From NCBI GenBank assembly GCA_015064895.1, contig SVRI01000020.1, forward strand, positions 1-36,865: DNA of 36,865 bases, read 5' to 3'. Under the pieces are notes generated by a model. The model saw nothing but the letters and a program-made list of their open reading frames with translations, made no database searches and was not told the origin of the DNA. This document shows, piece by piece, positions 22,874 to 30,743 of this stretch. Position 1 is the first letter of the stretch. Each line of letters begins with the position of its first letter. The position numbers and the translations under genes were made by a program. This DNA is from Oscillospiraceae bacterium. GTDB taxonomy: Bacteria > Bacillota > Clostridia > Oscillospirales > CAG-382.

Positions 22874-24862
22874 ATGAAAAAGAAAAGTTCAGGCATAGCA
22901 AGAATACTGAAAAAAAGAAAAACTCTGTTTATTGCAGAAACAATTCTCTTTCTCCTTACAATAATCGGTCTCGGTCAGGAGGGAAGCATGTTCGGATTCT
23001 GCTTTGTCTCATTGATCTTACATACACTTTTGCTTGTGTATCTTATACTGAAGGATGCAAAAGATTTAAAATGTCCTTCCGACAATCCGCTGCTTTCGGG
23101 TATGACGCTTGATTTTGTAAAAAAACTTGATAAACCCGTAATGATCGTAAATAAAGCAGGTATAATTTCCTGGTATAACGATACTTTTATTGAAGCAAGC
23201 GGAGCAAAAACCGCTCTTTACGGCAAAAGCATTACTGATGAAATCAGTCATACCTTGAACTCTGCCAGACTTTTCAGGGAAGAGTATTCAAGTCTTGAGG
23301 TTACCCTTGAAAATGTACAATATAATGTTTCCTGCCGTGTAATATCATCATCGGGCGAGGATTTCTGCGTTCTTCTATGGGATGATATATCAGAGCTAAC
23401 TTATGTTAAGTCACAGCTCGACAGCAAGAACACTCTTATTGCGTTTGTAGTAATTGATAACTTCTCCGAAGCCATGCAGTTCGTACAGGATAAATCAAAA
23501 ACCGCCTCTGCGGTCATTGCGGGAGAACTCGAAAGCTGGAGCACTTCAATCGGCGGTATCATAAAGGAATACGACAGAGATAAGTATTTTCTTGCATTTG
23601 AAAAGAGCAACCTCGAAACATTGCGCGAAAATAAATTTGAAATTCTCGACAAACTCAGGAATTTAACCATTGACGATGAGGCAATGCAGTTTACGGCATC
23701 CATAGGTGTTGCCTGTGTTGACGGAACACTTTCCGAAAAAGAAGCCGCATCCAGAAGCTGTGTAGACCTTGCACTTCAGCGAGGCGGTGACCAGGCAGTT
23801 GTCAAAATGGATTCCACAATGGAATTCTACGGCGGCAGAAGCCAGACTGTACAGAAAAAGACAAAGGTACGATCCAGAGTTGTTGCAAATGAGCTCAGCG
23901 CCCTTATGAATCAGTGTTCAAATGTTATCATAATGGGACATAAATATGCCGACCATGACTGTATAGCCTCAAGTGTTGCCGTTTCCAGAATGGCAAAGCA
24001 TCTCGGAAAACAGGTAAACATTGTAGTTAATATCCACGACTTTAACCTCAAGGCAATATTCAACAGTCTCAGAGGGAATAAAGAATATACCGATTTGTTC
24101 ATCGACCGTGAATATGCCCAGGAGCTTATGCGTGCCGATACTCTTCTTGTTGTTTGCGACGTAAACAATGTAAAGCTGTTTGAAGTTCCGGAGATTTATG
24201 AGGCTGCATCAAATGTAGTAATTATTGACCACCACAGAAAAACAGCAGACTTTGAAAATGAACCCAAAATTGCATATATTGAGCCTGCCGCATCCTCGGT
24301 TTCCGAGCTTATGAGCGAAATCCTCGAAAATGTGCTGTCGCCCGGTGAGCTTCCGCCGGTTGAAGCAAATCTCATACTTTCAGGTATTATTCTTGATACT
24401 AAGCAATTTACAAAAAATACCGGTGTTCGTACATTCGGTGCAGCACTTTACCTCAGAAGTGAAGGTGCAAGCCCTTATGAAGCACAGAAACTCTTCAGAA
24501 CAAGCGTTGAAGATTTTATGCGTGAAAGCCAATTTGAGAACAATATTCACGTATACCGTGACTGTATTGCCATTTCCACATTTGAAGGAAAAGCCACAAA
24601 CAGCGACAGAATTGCTGCCGCAAAAGCTGCAGACAGACTTCTGTCCATCGAAGGCGTTTCAACATCCTTTGTCCTTTGTACAATAGGCGACGAGATCAGT
24701 ATTTCAGCCCGTTCCGACGGTAATATAAACGTACAGCTTGTACTTGAAGCTCTTGGCGGCGGCGGACATTTTGATGCCGCAGGTGCTCAGGTCAAGGGAC
24801 ACACGATGCGTGAGGTTCTGCAGATGCTTAAGGAATCCATCGATTCCTTCCTTAACGTGTAA
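22874..24862 (+). CDS. gdpP: Cyclic-di-AMP phosphodiesterase GdpP
   Basis: A 662-residue membrane enzyme that hydrolyses c-di-AMP and so affects osmotic balance, cell-wall stress and beta-lactam tolerance. Order: two N-terminal membrane helices (~18-60), a PAS-like domain (~85-165, VMIVNKAGIISWYNDTF), a degenerate GGDEF domain (~180-310), then DHH (GHKYADHDCIASS and the DHH triad in VIIDHHRKT near residue 451) and DHHA1 (GGGGHFDAAGAQ near 628). The usual GHKxPDxDxxGA is present apart from an Ala/Ser for the small residues at its end, so activity is expected. AGGTGG precedes the ATG; it follows the YybS-like gene by 37 bp. Confidence 0.94.
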   Translation: MKKKSSGIARILKKRKTLFIAETILFLLTIIGLGQEGSMFGFCFVSLILHTLLLVYLILKDAKDLKCPSDNPLLSGMTLDFVKKLDKPVMIVNKAGIISWYNDTFIEASGAKTALYGKSITDEISHTLNSARLFREEYSSLEVTLENVQYNVSCRVISSSGEDFCVLLWDDISELTYVKSQLDSKNTLIAFVVIDNFSEAMQFVQDKSKTASAVIAGELESWSTSIGGIIKEYDRDKYFLAFEKSNLETLRENKFEILDKLRNLTIDDEAMQFTASIGVACVDGTLSEKEAASRSCVDLALQRGGDQAVVKMDSTMEFYGGRSQTVQKKTKVRSRVVANELSALMNQCSNVIIMGHKYADHDCIASSVAVSRMAKHLGKQVNIVVNIHDFNLKAIFNSLRGNKEYTDLFIDREYAQELMRADTLLVVCDVNNVKLFEVPEIYEAASNVVIIDHHRKTADFENEPKIAYIEPAASSVSELMSEILENVLSPGELPPVEANLILSGIILDTKQFTKNTGVRTFGAALYLRSEGASPYEAQKLFRTSVEDFMRESQFENNIHVYRDCIAISTFEGKATNSDRIAAAKAADRLLSIEGVSTSFVLCTIGDEISISARSDGNINVQLVLEALGGGGHFDAAGAQVKGHTMREVLQMLKESIDSFLNV

Positions 24863-24896
24863 TAACCCAAACTAAACAAAAAAAGGAATACTCTAT

Positions 24897-25658
24897 ATGA
24901 ATAAATCGCGTATTATAGCCTTTGCCAACCAAAAGGGCGGCGTAGGTAAAACCACAAGTGCGGTAAACATTGCCGCAGGCGTTGCAGCCCTAGGAAAAAA
25001 GGTGTTGCTTTGCGACTTTGACCCGCAGGGAAATGCTTCAAGCGGTGTCGGAGTTGATAAAAACACAGAAAAGAATGTATATGATGTGCTTATGGGTGAA
25101 AATCCGTATGAAACCATCGTGAAAACAAATTTTGAAAACCTCGACTGCATTCCTGCTTCAATGGTGCTTGCAGGTGCAGAGCTTGAAATTGCCGATGAGC
25201 CAAGACGTGAAGCAAAGCTTAAAACCGCACTCGATATGCTTCGATCGGATTACGATTACATTTTTATTGACTGTCCGCCTTCCCTTGGACTTCTCACCAT
25301 CAATGCCCTTTCCGCGGCAGACGGTGTCATAGTTCCCATGCAGTGCGAATACTTTGCACTTGAAGGTCTCAGCCAGCTTATGAAAACACTTTCCATTGTA
25401 AAGAAAAAGTATAATCCCGGCCTCACCCTTGACGGTGTTGTGGTAACCATGTTCGACGGCAGACTCAATCTTTCACTTCAGGTACTTGAAGAAATCAAGA
25501 ATTATCTGCCCGGTAAGCTTTTCCGCACACCCGTACCGAGAAATGTCCGTCTTTCAGAAGCACCCAGCTACGGAATGCCCATAAAGTACTATGATAAACA
25601 TTCCAAAGGTGCCCTTGCATATGAAGACATTTCAAAGGAGCTTATCGAAAGATTATAA
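24897..25658 (+). CDS. soj: ParA/Soj-type chromosome-partitioning ATPase
   Basis: A 253-residue ParA-family ATPase of the short chromosomal (Soj) type. It has the deviant Walker A KGGVGKTT (residues ~14-21), DPQGNASSG, Walker B DYIFIDCPPSLG, and the late VPRNVRLSEAPSYGMP block. Soj works with the ParB protein Spo0J bound at parS in chromosome segregation and replication control. In most Firmicutes parB follows directly; here the next gene is a DUF3048 lipoprotein and no parB is in the window. Two parS sites lie 15-18 kb upstream. AAAGGA precedes the ATG at 24897. Confidence 0.92.
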   Translation: MNKSRIIAFANQKGGVGKTTSAVNIAAGVAALGKKVLLCDFDPQGNASSGVGVDKNTEKNVYDVLMGENPYETIVKTNFENLDCIPASMVLAGAELEIADEPRREAKLKTALDMLRSDYDYIFIDCPPSLGLLTINALSAADGVIVPMQCEYFALEGLSQLMKTLSIVKKKYNPGLTLDGVVVTMFDGRLNLSLQVLEEIKNYLPGKLFRTPVPRNVRLSEAPSYGMPIKYYDKHSKGALAYEDISKELIERL

Positions 25659-25682
25659 TTTTTCCCGAAAGGAAGTATCGGT

Positions 25683-26822
25683 TTGAAACAGTTGAAGAAA
25701 GCAGCAGTTCTGCTGATTGCTCTTATGCTTGTTCTTTGTTCGTGTTCGGCACAAAAACAGGAAAAGAAACCAAGCGAAAAGCCGTCTGTTCCCACAACAA
25801 ATGAGCAGACCGGCGTCGAAAAAGACAGTCCAAATAAAGATGACTCTTCCATTAATAATGAGCATATCAATGAAAATGAACCCGAGGAGCATTTTGAATA
25901 TGTAAATCCGCTTACCGGCATGGGATGTCACGAGGATTTATCCAATGTACGTCCTATAGCCGTTATGGTCAATAATCTTAAAGCGGCACTTCCTCAAATA
26001 GGCGTATCGCAGGCAGATGTAATATACGAAACGCTGGAAGAAGGCGGTATAACAAGACTTCTTTGTATCTTCAACGATTATTCCGATATCGAAGAGCTCG
26101 GCTCTATCCGCTCGGCAAGAGATTATTATATTGATATTTCCGATGCACACGATGCAATATTTGTCCATGCCGGCGGCAGTGTTTACGCATATTCGGATCT
26201 TTCTTCAAGACGAACCAATAACATCGACGGTCTTTATGTAAGTCAGTTCTACCGCAGCCAGGAAAGAAAAAAGACCATGGCAACAGAGCACACACTTATG
26301 ATTTCCGGCAGCGGTCTTGAACAGGCAATTGCAGATAAAGGTTACAGAACAGCATCCGATAACCCCTCACCTCTTGTTTTCAGCGAAAATTATACAAAAG
26401 GTACTACGGTTGCAAATCATATTGAATTCCCCTTCTCCATAGGCTATACATCAAACCCATATGTCAAAGCCTTCTTTGATTACGATGAAAATACCGGCAC
26501 ATACCTCAAGGGCCAGTTTGATCAGCCTCATATCGACGGTAACGGCAATATACAGCTTGCATTCAAGAACGTTATAACCCTGACATGTCCCATGAACAGA
26601 ATCGTCGGAGACACAAGCGGATGTATACAGGTACACTTTACAGGAACCGGCATCGGAACCTATTCTGTCGACGGTACACAAAGAGAAATCGTTTGGAAAA
26701 AGCCGTCAAGAAGCTCTGCCTATACGCTTTATGAGAGCGACGGTGTAACACCGCTCGTTATTGCTCCGGGTAAAAGCTACATTGCCGTTGTTCCGACAGG
26801 CACAAATATAACAACAAATTAG
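25683..26822 (+). CDS. DUF3048 lipoprotein (YerB family)
   Basis: A 379-residue exported protein. The start is TTG at 25683 with AAAGGA nine bases ahead. Residues 1-20 form a lipoprotein signal (MKQLKKAAVLLIALMLVLCSC), followed by a polar linker to ~75 and then the two-part DUF3048 domain: NPLTG near 78, RPIAVMVNNLKAALPQIGVSQADVIYE, LGSIRSARDYYIDI, and the C-terminal half with YVKAFFDYDENTGTYLK and YTLYESDGVTPLVIAPGKSYI. Related to Bacillus YerB; function is unknown, with an extracytoplasmic location expected. A one-mismatch GTATACAGGTACAC motif is in its coding sequence (26623-26636). Confidence 0.88.
   Translation: MKQLKKAAVLLIALMLVLCSCSAQKQEKKPSEKPSVPTTNEQTGVEKDSPNKDDSSINNEHINENEPEEHFEYVNPLTGMGCHEDLSNVRPIAVMVNNLKAALPQIGVSQADVIYETLEEGGITRLLCIFNDYSDIEELGSIRSARDYYIDISDAHDAIFVHAGGSVYAYSDLSSRRTNNIDGLYVSQFYRSQERKKTMATEHTLMISGSGLEQAIADKGYRTASDNPSPLVFSENYTKGTTVANHIEFPFSIGYTSNPYVKAFFDYDENTGTYLKGQFDQPHIDGNGNIQLAFKNVITLTCPMNRIVGDTSGCIQVHFTGTGIGTYSVDGTQREIVWKKPSRSSAYTLYESDGVTPLVIAPGKSYIAVVPTGTNITTN
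26623..26636 (+). repeat. GTATACAGGTATAC motif, copy 5 (one mismatch)
   Basis: GTATACAGGTACAC within the DUF3048 gene, encoding IQVH. Confidence 0.5.
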
Positions 26823-26856
26823 TCAAAAACAAACTTAACATAAAGGACGAATACTC

Positions 26857-28566
26857 ATGAATGAAAAACTCTTAGTGGCACAGTATTTGAAAAATCTTCT
26901 TCCCGACATGACAGAAGAAGATATTGCAGCAATGCTCGAATACCCTGCCGACAAAAAAATGGGCGACCTTGCCCTTCCTTGCTTCAAGCTCAGCAAGGTA
27001 CTGCGTAAAGCTCCTGTCATGATTGCACAGGAACTCTGCAGCGGTCTTGAAAATATGGAAGAAGCAAAAAATGTTTTCGAGAAGATTGAAAGCGTTAACG
27101 GCTATCTCAATTTCTTCATCAGCAAGGGCAACCTTGTAAAGGATCTTGAAAACATCGAAAAAGACGAAAACTACGGCTCAAACGATGACGGTAAGGGTAA
27201 GACAATCGTTATTGATTACTCCTCACCCAACATCGCAAAGCCTTTCCATATCGGACACTTGCGTTCTACCGTTATCGGTCAGTCCATAAAGAATCTCCAC
27301 AGGTTCTCGGGTTACGAATGTGTAGGTGTAAACCATCTCGGCGACTGGGGCACACAGTTCGGTAAGCTCATTGTTGCCTATAAGAAGTGGGGCAGCAAGG
27401 AAAGAATCGAAAACGGCGGTATCGATGCACTTACCGAAATCTATGTAAAGTTCCATAACGAAGCAGAAAACGATCCCGTCCTCAACGACGAAGCAAGAGC
27501 CGCATTTACCGCAATGGAAAACGGCGATGAAGAGAATCTCGCTCTCTGGAGATGGTTCGTTGATATTTCCATAAATGAATTTAAGAAAACATATGCCCTT
27601 ATCGGTGCAGACTTTGAAAGCTGGAACGGCGAAAGCTTCTACTTTGACAAGACAGACAGAGTAATAAAGGAACTTCGTGAAAAGAACCTTCTTTCTGTAG
27701 ACGACGGTGCTGAAATCGTAAGACTTGACGAGTACGATATGCCTCCCTGTCTTATCCTCAAATCCGACGGCTCTACAATCTACGCAACGCGTGATATTGC
27801 GGCGGCTATCTACAGAAAAGAAAACTATAACTTTGACAAGTGTATATATGTCACCAGTGCAGGTCAGTCACTACATTTTGCCCAGTTCTTCAAGGTTATA
27901 GGCATGATGGGTTATGAATGGTCAAAGGATATGGTGCATGTTCCCTTTGGTACGGTAAGTATTGAAGGTGCAAAGCTCGCAACAAGAACAGGTAATGTTG
28001 TTCTTCTTGAAGACATATTCAGAATCGCAACCCAGAAGACACTTGAAATCATCAATCAGAAAAACCCCGACCTTGAAAACAAGGAGGAGGTTGCAAGTGC
28101 TGTCGGTGTAGGTGCTGTTGTATTCCACGACCTTTCCAATAACAGAATTAAGGACGTAAACTTCATGTGGGACGAAGTTCTCAACTTCGACGGAAACACC
28201 GGTCCTTATGTTCAGTACACATACGCAAGATGCTGCGGTGTGCTTGAAAAGTCACCCATGACACTTGAAATCAGACCGACCAGCGGCTATGTACTTACAG
28301 AAGAAGCAGAAAGCGCTCTTATTAAGACACTCAAACTCTTCCCCGAAAAGGTAAGACAGGCTCGTATCGACCTTGAACCCTCACTCGTTGCAAGATACCT
28401 TCTTGATGTCTGTGCAGCATTCAACCGCTTCTATCACGACTGCCCCGTACTTAAGTGCGAGGATGAAAACGTAAGACGCACAAGAATTGCTCTCGTAAAG
28501 GCAACAAGCATCGTTCTTAAGAACGGTTTGACACTAATAGGCTTGAAGACACCCAAAAATATATAG
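26857..28566 (+). CDS. argS: Arginyl-tRNA synthetase
   Basis: A 569-residue class I aminoacyl-tRNA synthetase charging tRNA-Arg. The N-terminal Add1 domain (~1-100) leads into the HIGH-type motif SSPNIAKPFHIGHLRST, then LGDWGTQFGKL, the region that replaces KMSKS (VSIEGAKLATRTGNVVLL), and the C-terminal DALR anticodon-binding domain with NTGPYVQYTYAR. ATG 26857 follows AAAGGA. No T-box or other leader is visible in the 34-bp gap after the DUF3048 gene, so it may be co-transcribed. Its stop is followed by repeat copy D. Confidence 0.96.
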   Translation: MNEKLLVAQYLKNLLPDMTEEDIAAMLEYPADKKMGDLALPCFKLSKVLRKAPVMIAQELCSGLENMEEAKNVFEKIESVNGYLNFFISKGNLVKDLENIEKDENYGSNDDGKGKTIVIDYSSPNIAKPFHIGHLRSTVIGQSIKNLHRFSGYECVGVNHLGDWGTQFGKLIVAYKKWGSKERIENGGIDALTEIYVKFHNEAENDPVLNDEARAAFTAMENGDEENLALWRWFVDISINEFKKTYALIGADFESWNGESFYFDKTDRVIKELREKNLLSVDDGAEIVRLDEYDMPPCLILKSDGSTIYATRDIAAAIYRKENYNFDKCIYVTSAGQSLHFAQFFKVIGMMGYEWSKDMVHVPFGTVSIEGAKLATRTGNVVLLEDIFRIATQKTLEIINQKNPDLENKEEVASAVGVGAVVFHDLSNNRIKDVNFMWDEVLNFDGNTGPYVQYTYARCCGVLEKSPMTLEIRPTSGYVLTEEAESALIKTLKLFPEKVRQARIDLEPSLVARYLLDVCAAFNRFYHDCPVLKCEDENVRRTRIALVKATSIVLKNGLTLIGLKTPKNI

Positions 28567-28775
28567 CGAAGAGCCCCCGCGGGCGATTCACGATACATAT
28601 TCGTGCTAAGCAGCGGTCAAACTCAGTAAAAATTTTAGCACTCATTTTGATGCCTGCCTTATTGGCATCAAAATGAAACCCCAATCGAGAAAATATAATA
28701 ACAAATCAATCTTTTGCAGAATGGTGACAAGAGCGAGTTCTTTTTGCTTACTTTTTCTGCGAAAGAAAAAGTAAG
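28566..28775 (+). repeat. Mosaic palindromic repeat, copy D (left end decayed)
   Basis: Fills the argS-yebC gap. Only the right arm of the GTTTG hairpin remains (GCGGTCAAACTC, 28613-28624); then TTTTAGCACT, CATTTTGATGCC / GGCATCAAAATG with loop TGCCTTATT (28643-28675), CCCCAATCGAGAAAA, CTTTTGCAGAATGGTG, GCGAGTTCTTTTTG, and the strongest end hairpin CTTACTTTTTCT / AGAAAAAGTAAG (28747-28775, 12-bp stem, loop GCGAA). Near the left edge is a small CACGA / TCGTG hairpin. The yebC ribosome site AAGGAG (28773-28778) begins within the last hairpin arm. Confidence 0.85.
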
Positions 28776-28786
28776 GAGAAAAAATC

Positions 28787-29512
28787 ATGTCAGGACATTC
28801 CAAATGGAAAAATATTATGCACAAAAAGGAGAAAACCGACTCCCAGCGTGCAAAAATCTTCACAAAAATCGGTAAAGAAATCGCAATGGCAGTACGTGAC
28901 GGCGGTGCTGACCCTGGCACCAACGGCAAGCTCCATGACCTTATTGCAAAGGCAAAGGCAAACAATGTACCCAACGACAACATCGACAGAGCCATCAAGA
29001 AGGCATCGGGTGCTGACGGCGGCGTAAACTACGAAGTAATCATGTACGAAGGCTACGGTCCTTCGGGCGTTGCGGTTATCGTTGAAACAACAACAGATAA
29101 CAGAAACAGAACTGCGGCAGACGTTCGCCACTATTTCGATAAATACGGCGGAAACCTCGGCACAACAGGCTGCGTATCCTATATGTTCGCAGACAAGGGC
29201 GTTATTGCAATTTCCGGTGAAGGAGTTGACGAAGAACAGCTTATGATGGACGCACTTGAAGCAGGTGCAGAGGATATTACAAACGAAGACGGCATCTTTG
29301 AAATCACAACAGATCCCGCAGACTTCTCTGCAGTTTCGGATGCACTTTCAAATGCAGGCTATTCCTTTATTTCTGCAGAACAGTCAAAGATTCCTGCAAA
29401 CTACGTAGAACTTACAGACGAAGATGCAATCAAGAACATGGAAAAGCTTCTTGACATGCTTGACGATAACGACGACGTAACTAACGTCTGGCACAACTGG
29501 GAGGAGGCGTGA
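28787..29512 (+). CDS. yebC: YebC/TACO1 family protein
   Basis: A 241-residue member of the YebC/TACO1 family, with the constant N-terminus MSGHSKWKNIMHKKEKTD, the NVPNDNIDRAIKKASG block, YEGYGPSGVAVIVE, NRTAADVRHYFDKYGGNLG and the C-terminal ...VELTDEDAIKNMEKLLDMLDDNDDVTNVWHNW. Older annotation calls these DNA-binding transcriptional regulators; recent work links some members to translation of difficult stretches on the ribosome. ATG 28787 with AAGGAG at 28773-28778. Flanked on both sides by copies of the mosaic repeat. Confidence 0.95.
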   Translation: MSGHSKWKNIMHKKEKTDSQRAKIFTKIGKEIAMAVRDGGADPGTNGKLHDLIAKAKANNVPNDNIDRAIKKASGADGGVNYEVIMYEGYGPSGVAVIVETTTDNRNRTAADVRHYFDKYGGNLGTTGCVSYMFADKGVIAISGEGVDEEQLMMDALEAGAEDITNEDGIFEITTDPADFSAVSDALSNAGYSFISAEQSKIPANYVELTDEDAIKNMEKLLDMLDDNDDVTNVWHNWEEA

Positions 29513-29573
29513 AGCACGCCTGCAAATTTCGCGGATTGTGTCACAGATTAACAAGCCACATTAACCGCGAAAC

Positions 29574-29778
29574 AAACACCGTTTGACCGCCATAAATCAA
29601 AGCGGTCAAACTCAATCAAGTCAGCACTACACTAAATGAGAGGAGATAAGCCACCACGGCAAAAGAGGGGAAGTCAGCGCAGACTCGCTGATGTTTCCGT
29701 TTTTGCAAAAACAGGTGTCGAGCCATCCCCTCTTGTTGAGTGGGCGGTTTTGGTTACTTTTCCCGAGTGAAAAGTAAC
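29574..29778 (+). repeat. Mosaic palindromic repeat, copy E (hybrid with type 2 repeat)
   Basis: In the yebC-HIT gap. GTTTGACCGC / GCGGTCAAAC with loop CATAAATCAAA (29581-29611) is followed by CAGCACTACACTAAATGAG, then, in place of the CATTTTG hairpin and ATCGAGAAAA part, the type 2 repeat (29654-29744), then the usual end hairpin GTTACTTTTC / GAAAAGTAAC (29753-29778). The rest of the 328-bp gap (29513-29573 and 29779-29840) shows no gene or clear signal apart from the HIT ribosome site. Confidence 0.8.
29654..29744 (+). repeat. Structured ~90-bp repeat, copy 2 (type 2 repeat)
   Basis: Matches 3635-3722 in reverse orientation. It folds as an outer stem AAGAGGGGA / TCCCCTCTT enclosing hairpin CAGCG-CAGACT-CGCTG and the self-complementary GTTTTTGCAAAAAC. 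Compared with copy 1, an A-T pair of the outer stem is replaced by C-G on both arms (AAGAGG/CCTCTT versus ACGAGG/CCTCGT). Confidence 0.75.
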
Positions 29779-29840
29779 AGAAAACACAGGTCATTAGTCA
29801 TATACTAAAAAACATAAATTAAGAAAGGAACTGCTAAAAT

Positions 29841-30179
29841 ATGGACTGCCTTTTTTGTAAAATAATCGCAGGAGAAATACCCTCCTCTAAAGTATACGAA
29901 AACGAATACGTTTACGCATTCAAGGACATCAATCCCATGGCACCCGTTCACGTACTCGTTGTTCCCAAAGAACACATTTGCTGTGCCGACGAAGTAAACA
30001 CAGACAACAGCATCTATGTTGCAAAAATTTTCGAGGCAATTCCCGAAATTGCAAAACAGCTCGGACTTACAAACGGCTACCGCATTATCAACAACTGCGG
30101 CGAAGACGGATGTCAGAGCGTTAAACACTTACACTTCCATATCCTCGGCGGCAAAAAGCTTCCCGAAACACTCGCTTAA
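29841..30179 (+). CDS. HIT family (HINT-like) nucleotide hydrolase
   Basis: A 112-residue histidine-triad protein, standard length for the HINT branch. It begins CLFCKIIAGEIPSSKVYEN with the family Cys pair and ends with the triad HLHFHILGG, His residues that attack purine nucleoside phosphoramidates and related AMP esters. PMAPVHVLVVPKEH and RIINNCGEDGCQSVKH are the usual core blocks. AAAGGA precedes the ATG at 29841 and a short gap (21 bp) leads to the phosphoribosyltransferase gene. Physiological substrate unknown. Confidence 0.93.
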   Translation: MDCLFCKIIAGEIPSSKVYENEYVYAFKDINPMAPVHVLVVPKEHICCADEVNTDNSIYVAKIFEAIPEIAKQLGLTNGYRIINNCGEDGCQSVKHLHFHILGGKKLPETLA

Positions 30180-30200
30180 TAAGTAAAAAGAGGTAGAAAA

Positions 30201-30743
30201 ATGAAATACTATCATATGAATATCGCAGGTCTTGACAGAGACCTTCCCATCTGCCCCCTTAATGAAAAGATTTCAATTGCAGGCTTTGTACTTCTCGGTG
30301 ACTACGAGCTTACAGAAGCATGTGCAAAGGCACTTCTCACAAAACTTCCCGAGCATGACTACATGATTGCTCCCGAAGCAAAGTCCATAGGTCTTATCAA
30401 TGAAATGGCAAGACTTTCGGGTCAGAAGAAACACTTTATAGCAAGAAAAGCAATGAAGGCATATATGACAGACCCTCTTACCGTCAGCGTTAAGTCTATT
30501 ACAACAAAGAGCACACAGACTCTTTACCTTGACAGGGCAGATGCCGACATGATAAAGGGCAAGAGAATTGTTATAGTAGATGACGTAATCAGCACAGGCG
30601 AAAGCCTTGCAGCCGTTGAAAAGCTCATTGAAGAAGCAGGCGGAGAAGTAGTATGCAAGGCAGCTGTTCTTGCAGAAGGCGACGCCGCACAGAGAAGCGA
30701 CATCATTTTCCTTGAAGAACTTCCCCTTATTTTTAATGACTAA
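30201..30743 (+). CDS. Phosphoribosyltransferase-family protein (adenine PRTase-like)
   Basis: A 180-residue type I phosphoribosyltransferase. The PRPP-binding loop is RIVIVDDVISTGESLAAVEKLI (from about residue 121), and the hydrophobic stretch YMIAPEAKSIGLINEMA followed by KKHFIARKAMKAYM resembles the apt/xpt region that holds the pyrophosphate loop and purine pocket. The N-terminus is unlike a typical Apt, so the base could be adenine, xanthine or another purine; I do not assign a gene name. AAAGAGG precedes the ATG. Its last codons overlap the mtaB start by 8 bp. Confidence 0.82.
   Translation: MKYYHMNIAGLDRDLPICPLNEKISIAGFVLLGDYELTEACAKALLTKLPEHDYMIAPEAKSIGLINEMARLSGQKKHFIARKAMKAYMTDPLTVSVKSITTKSTQTLYLDRADADMIKGKRIVIVDDVISTGESLAAVEKLIEEAGGEVVCKAAVLAEGDAAQRSDIIFLEELPLIFND

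Noticed and set aside
28566..28600. Terminator after argS (CCCGCGGG palindrome)
   Set aside because: The GC palindrome has almost no loop and no U run; it is weak and could be chance.
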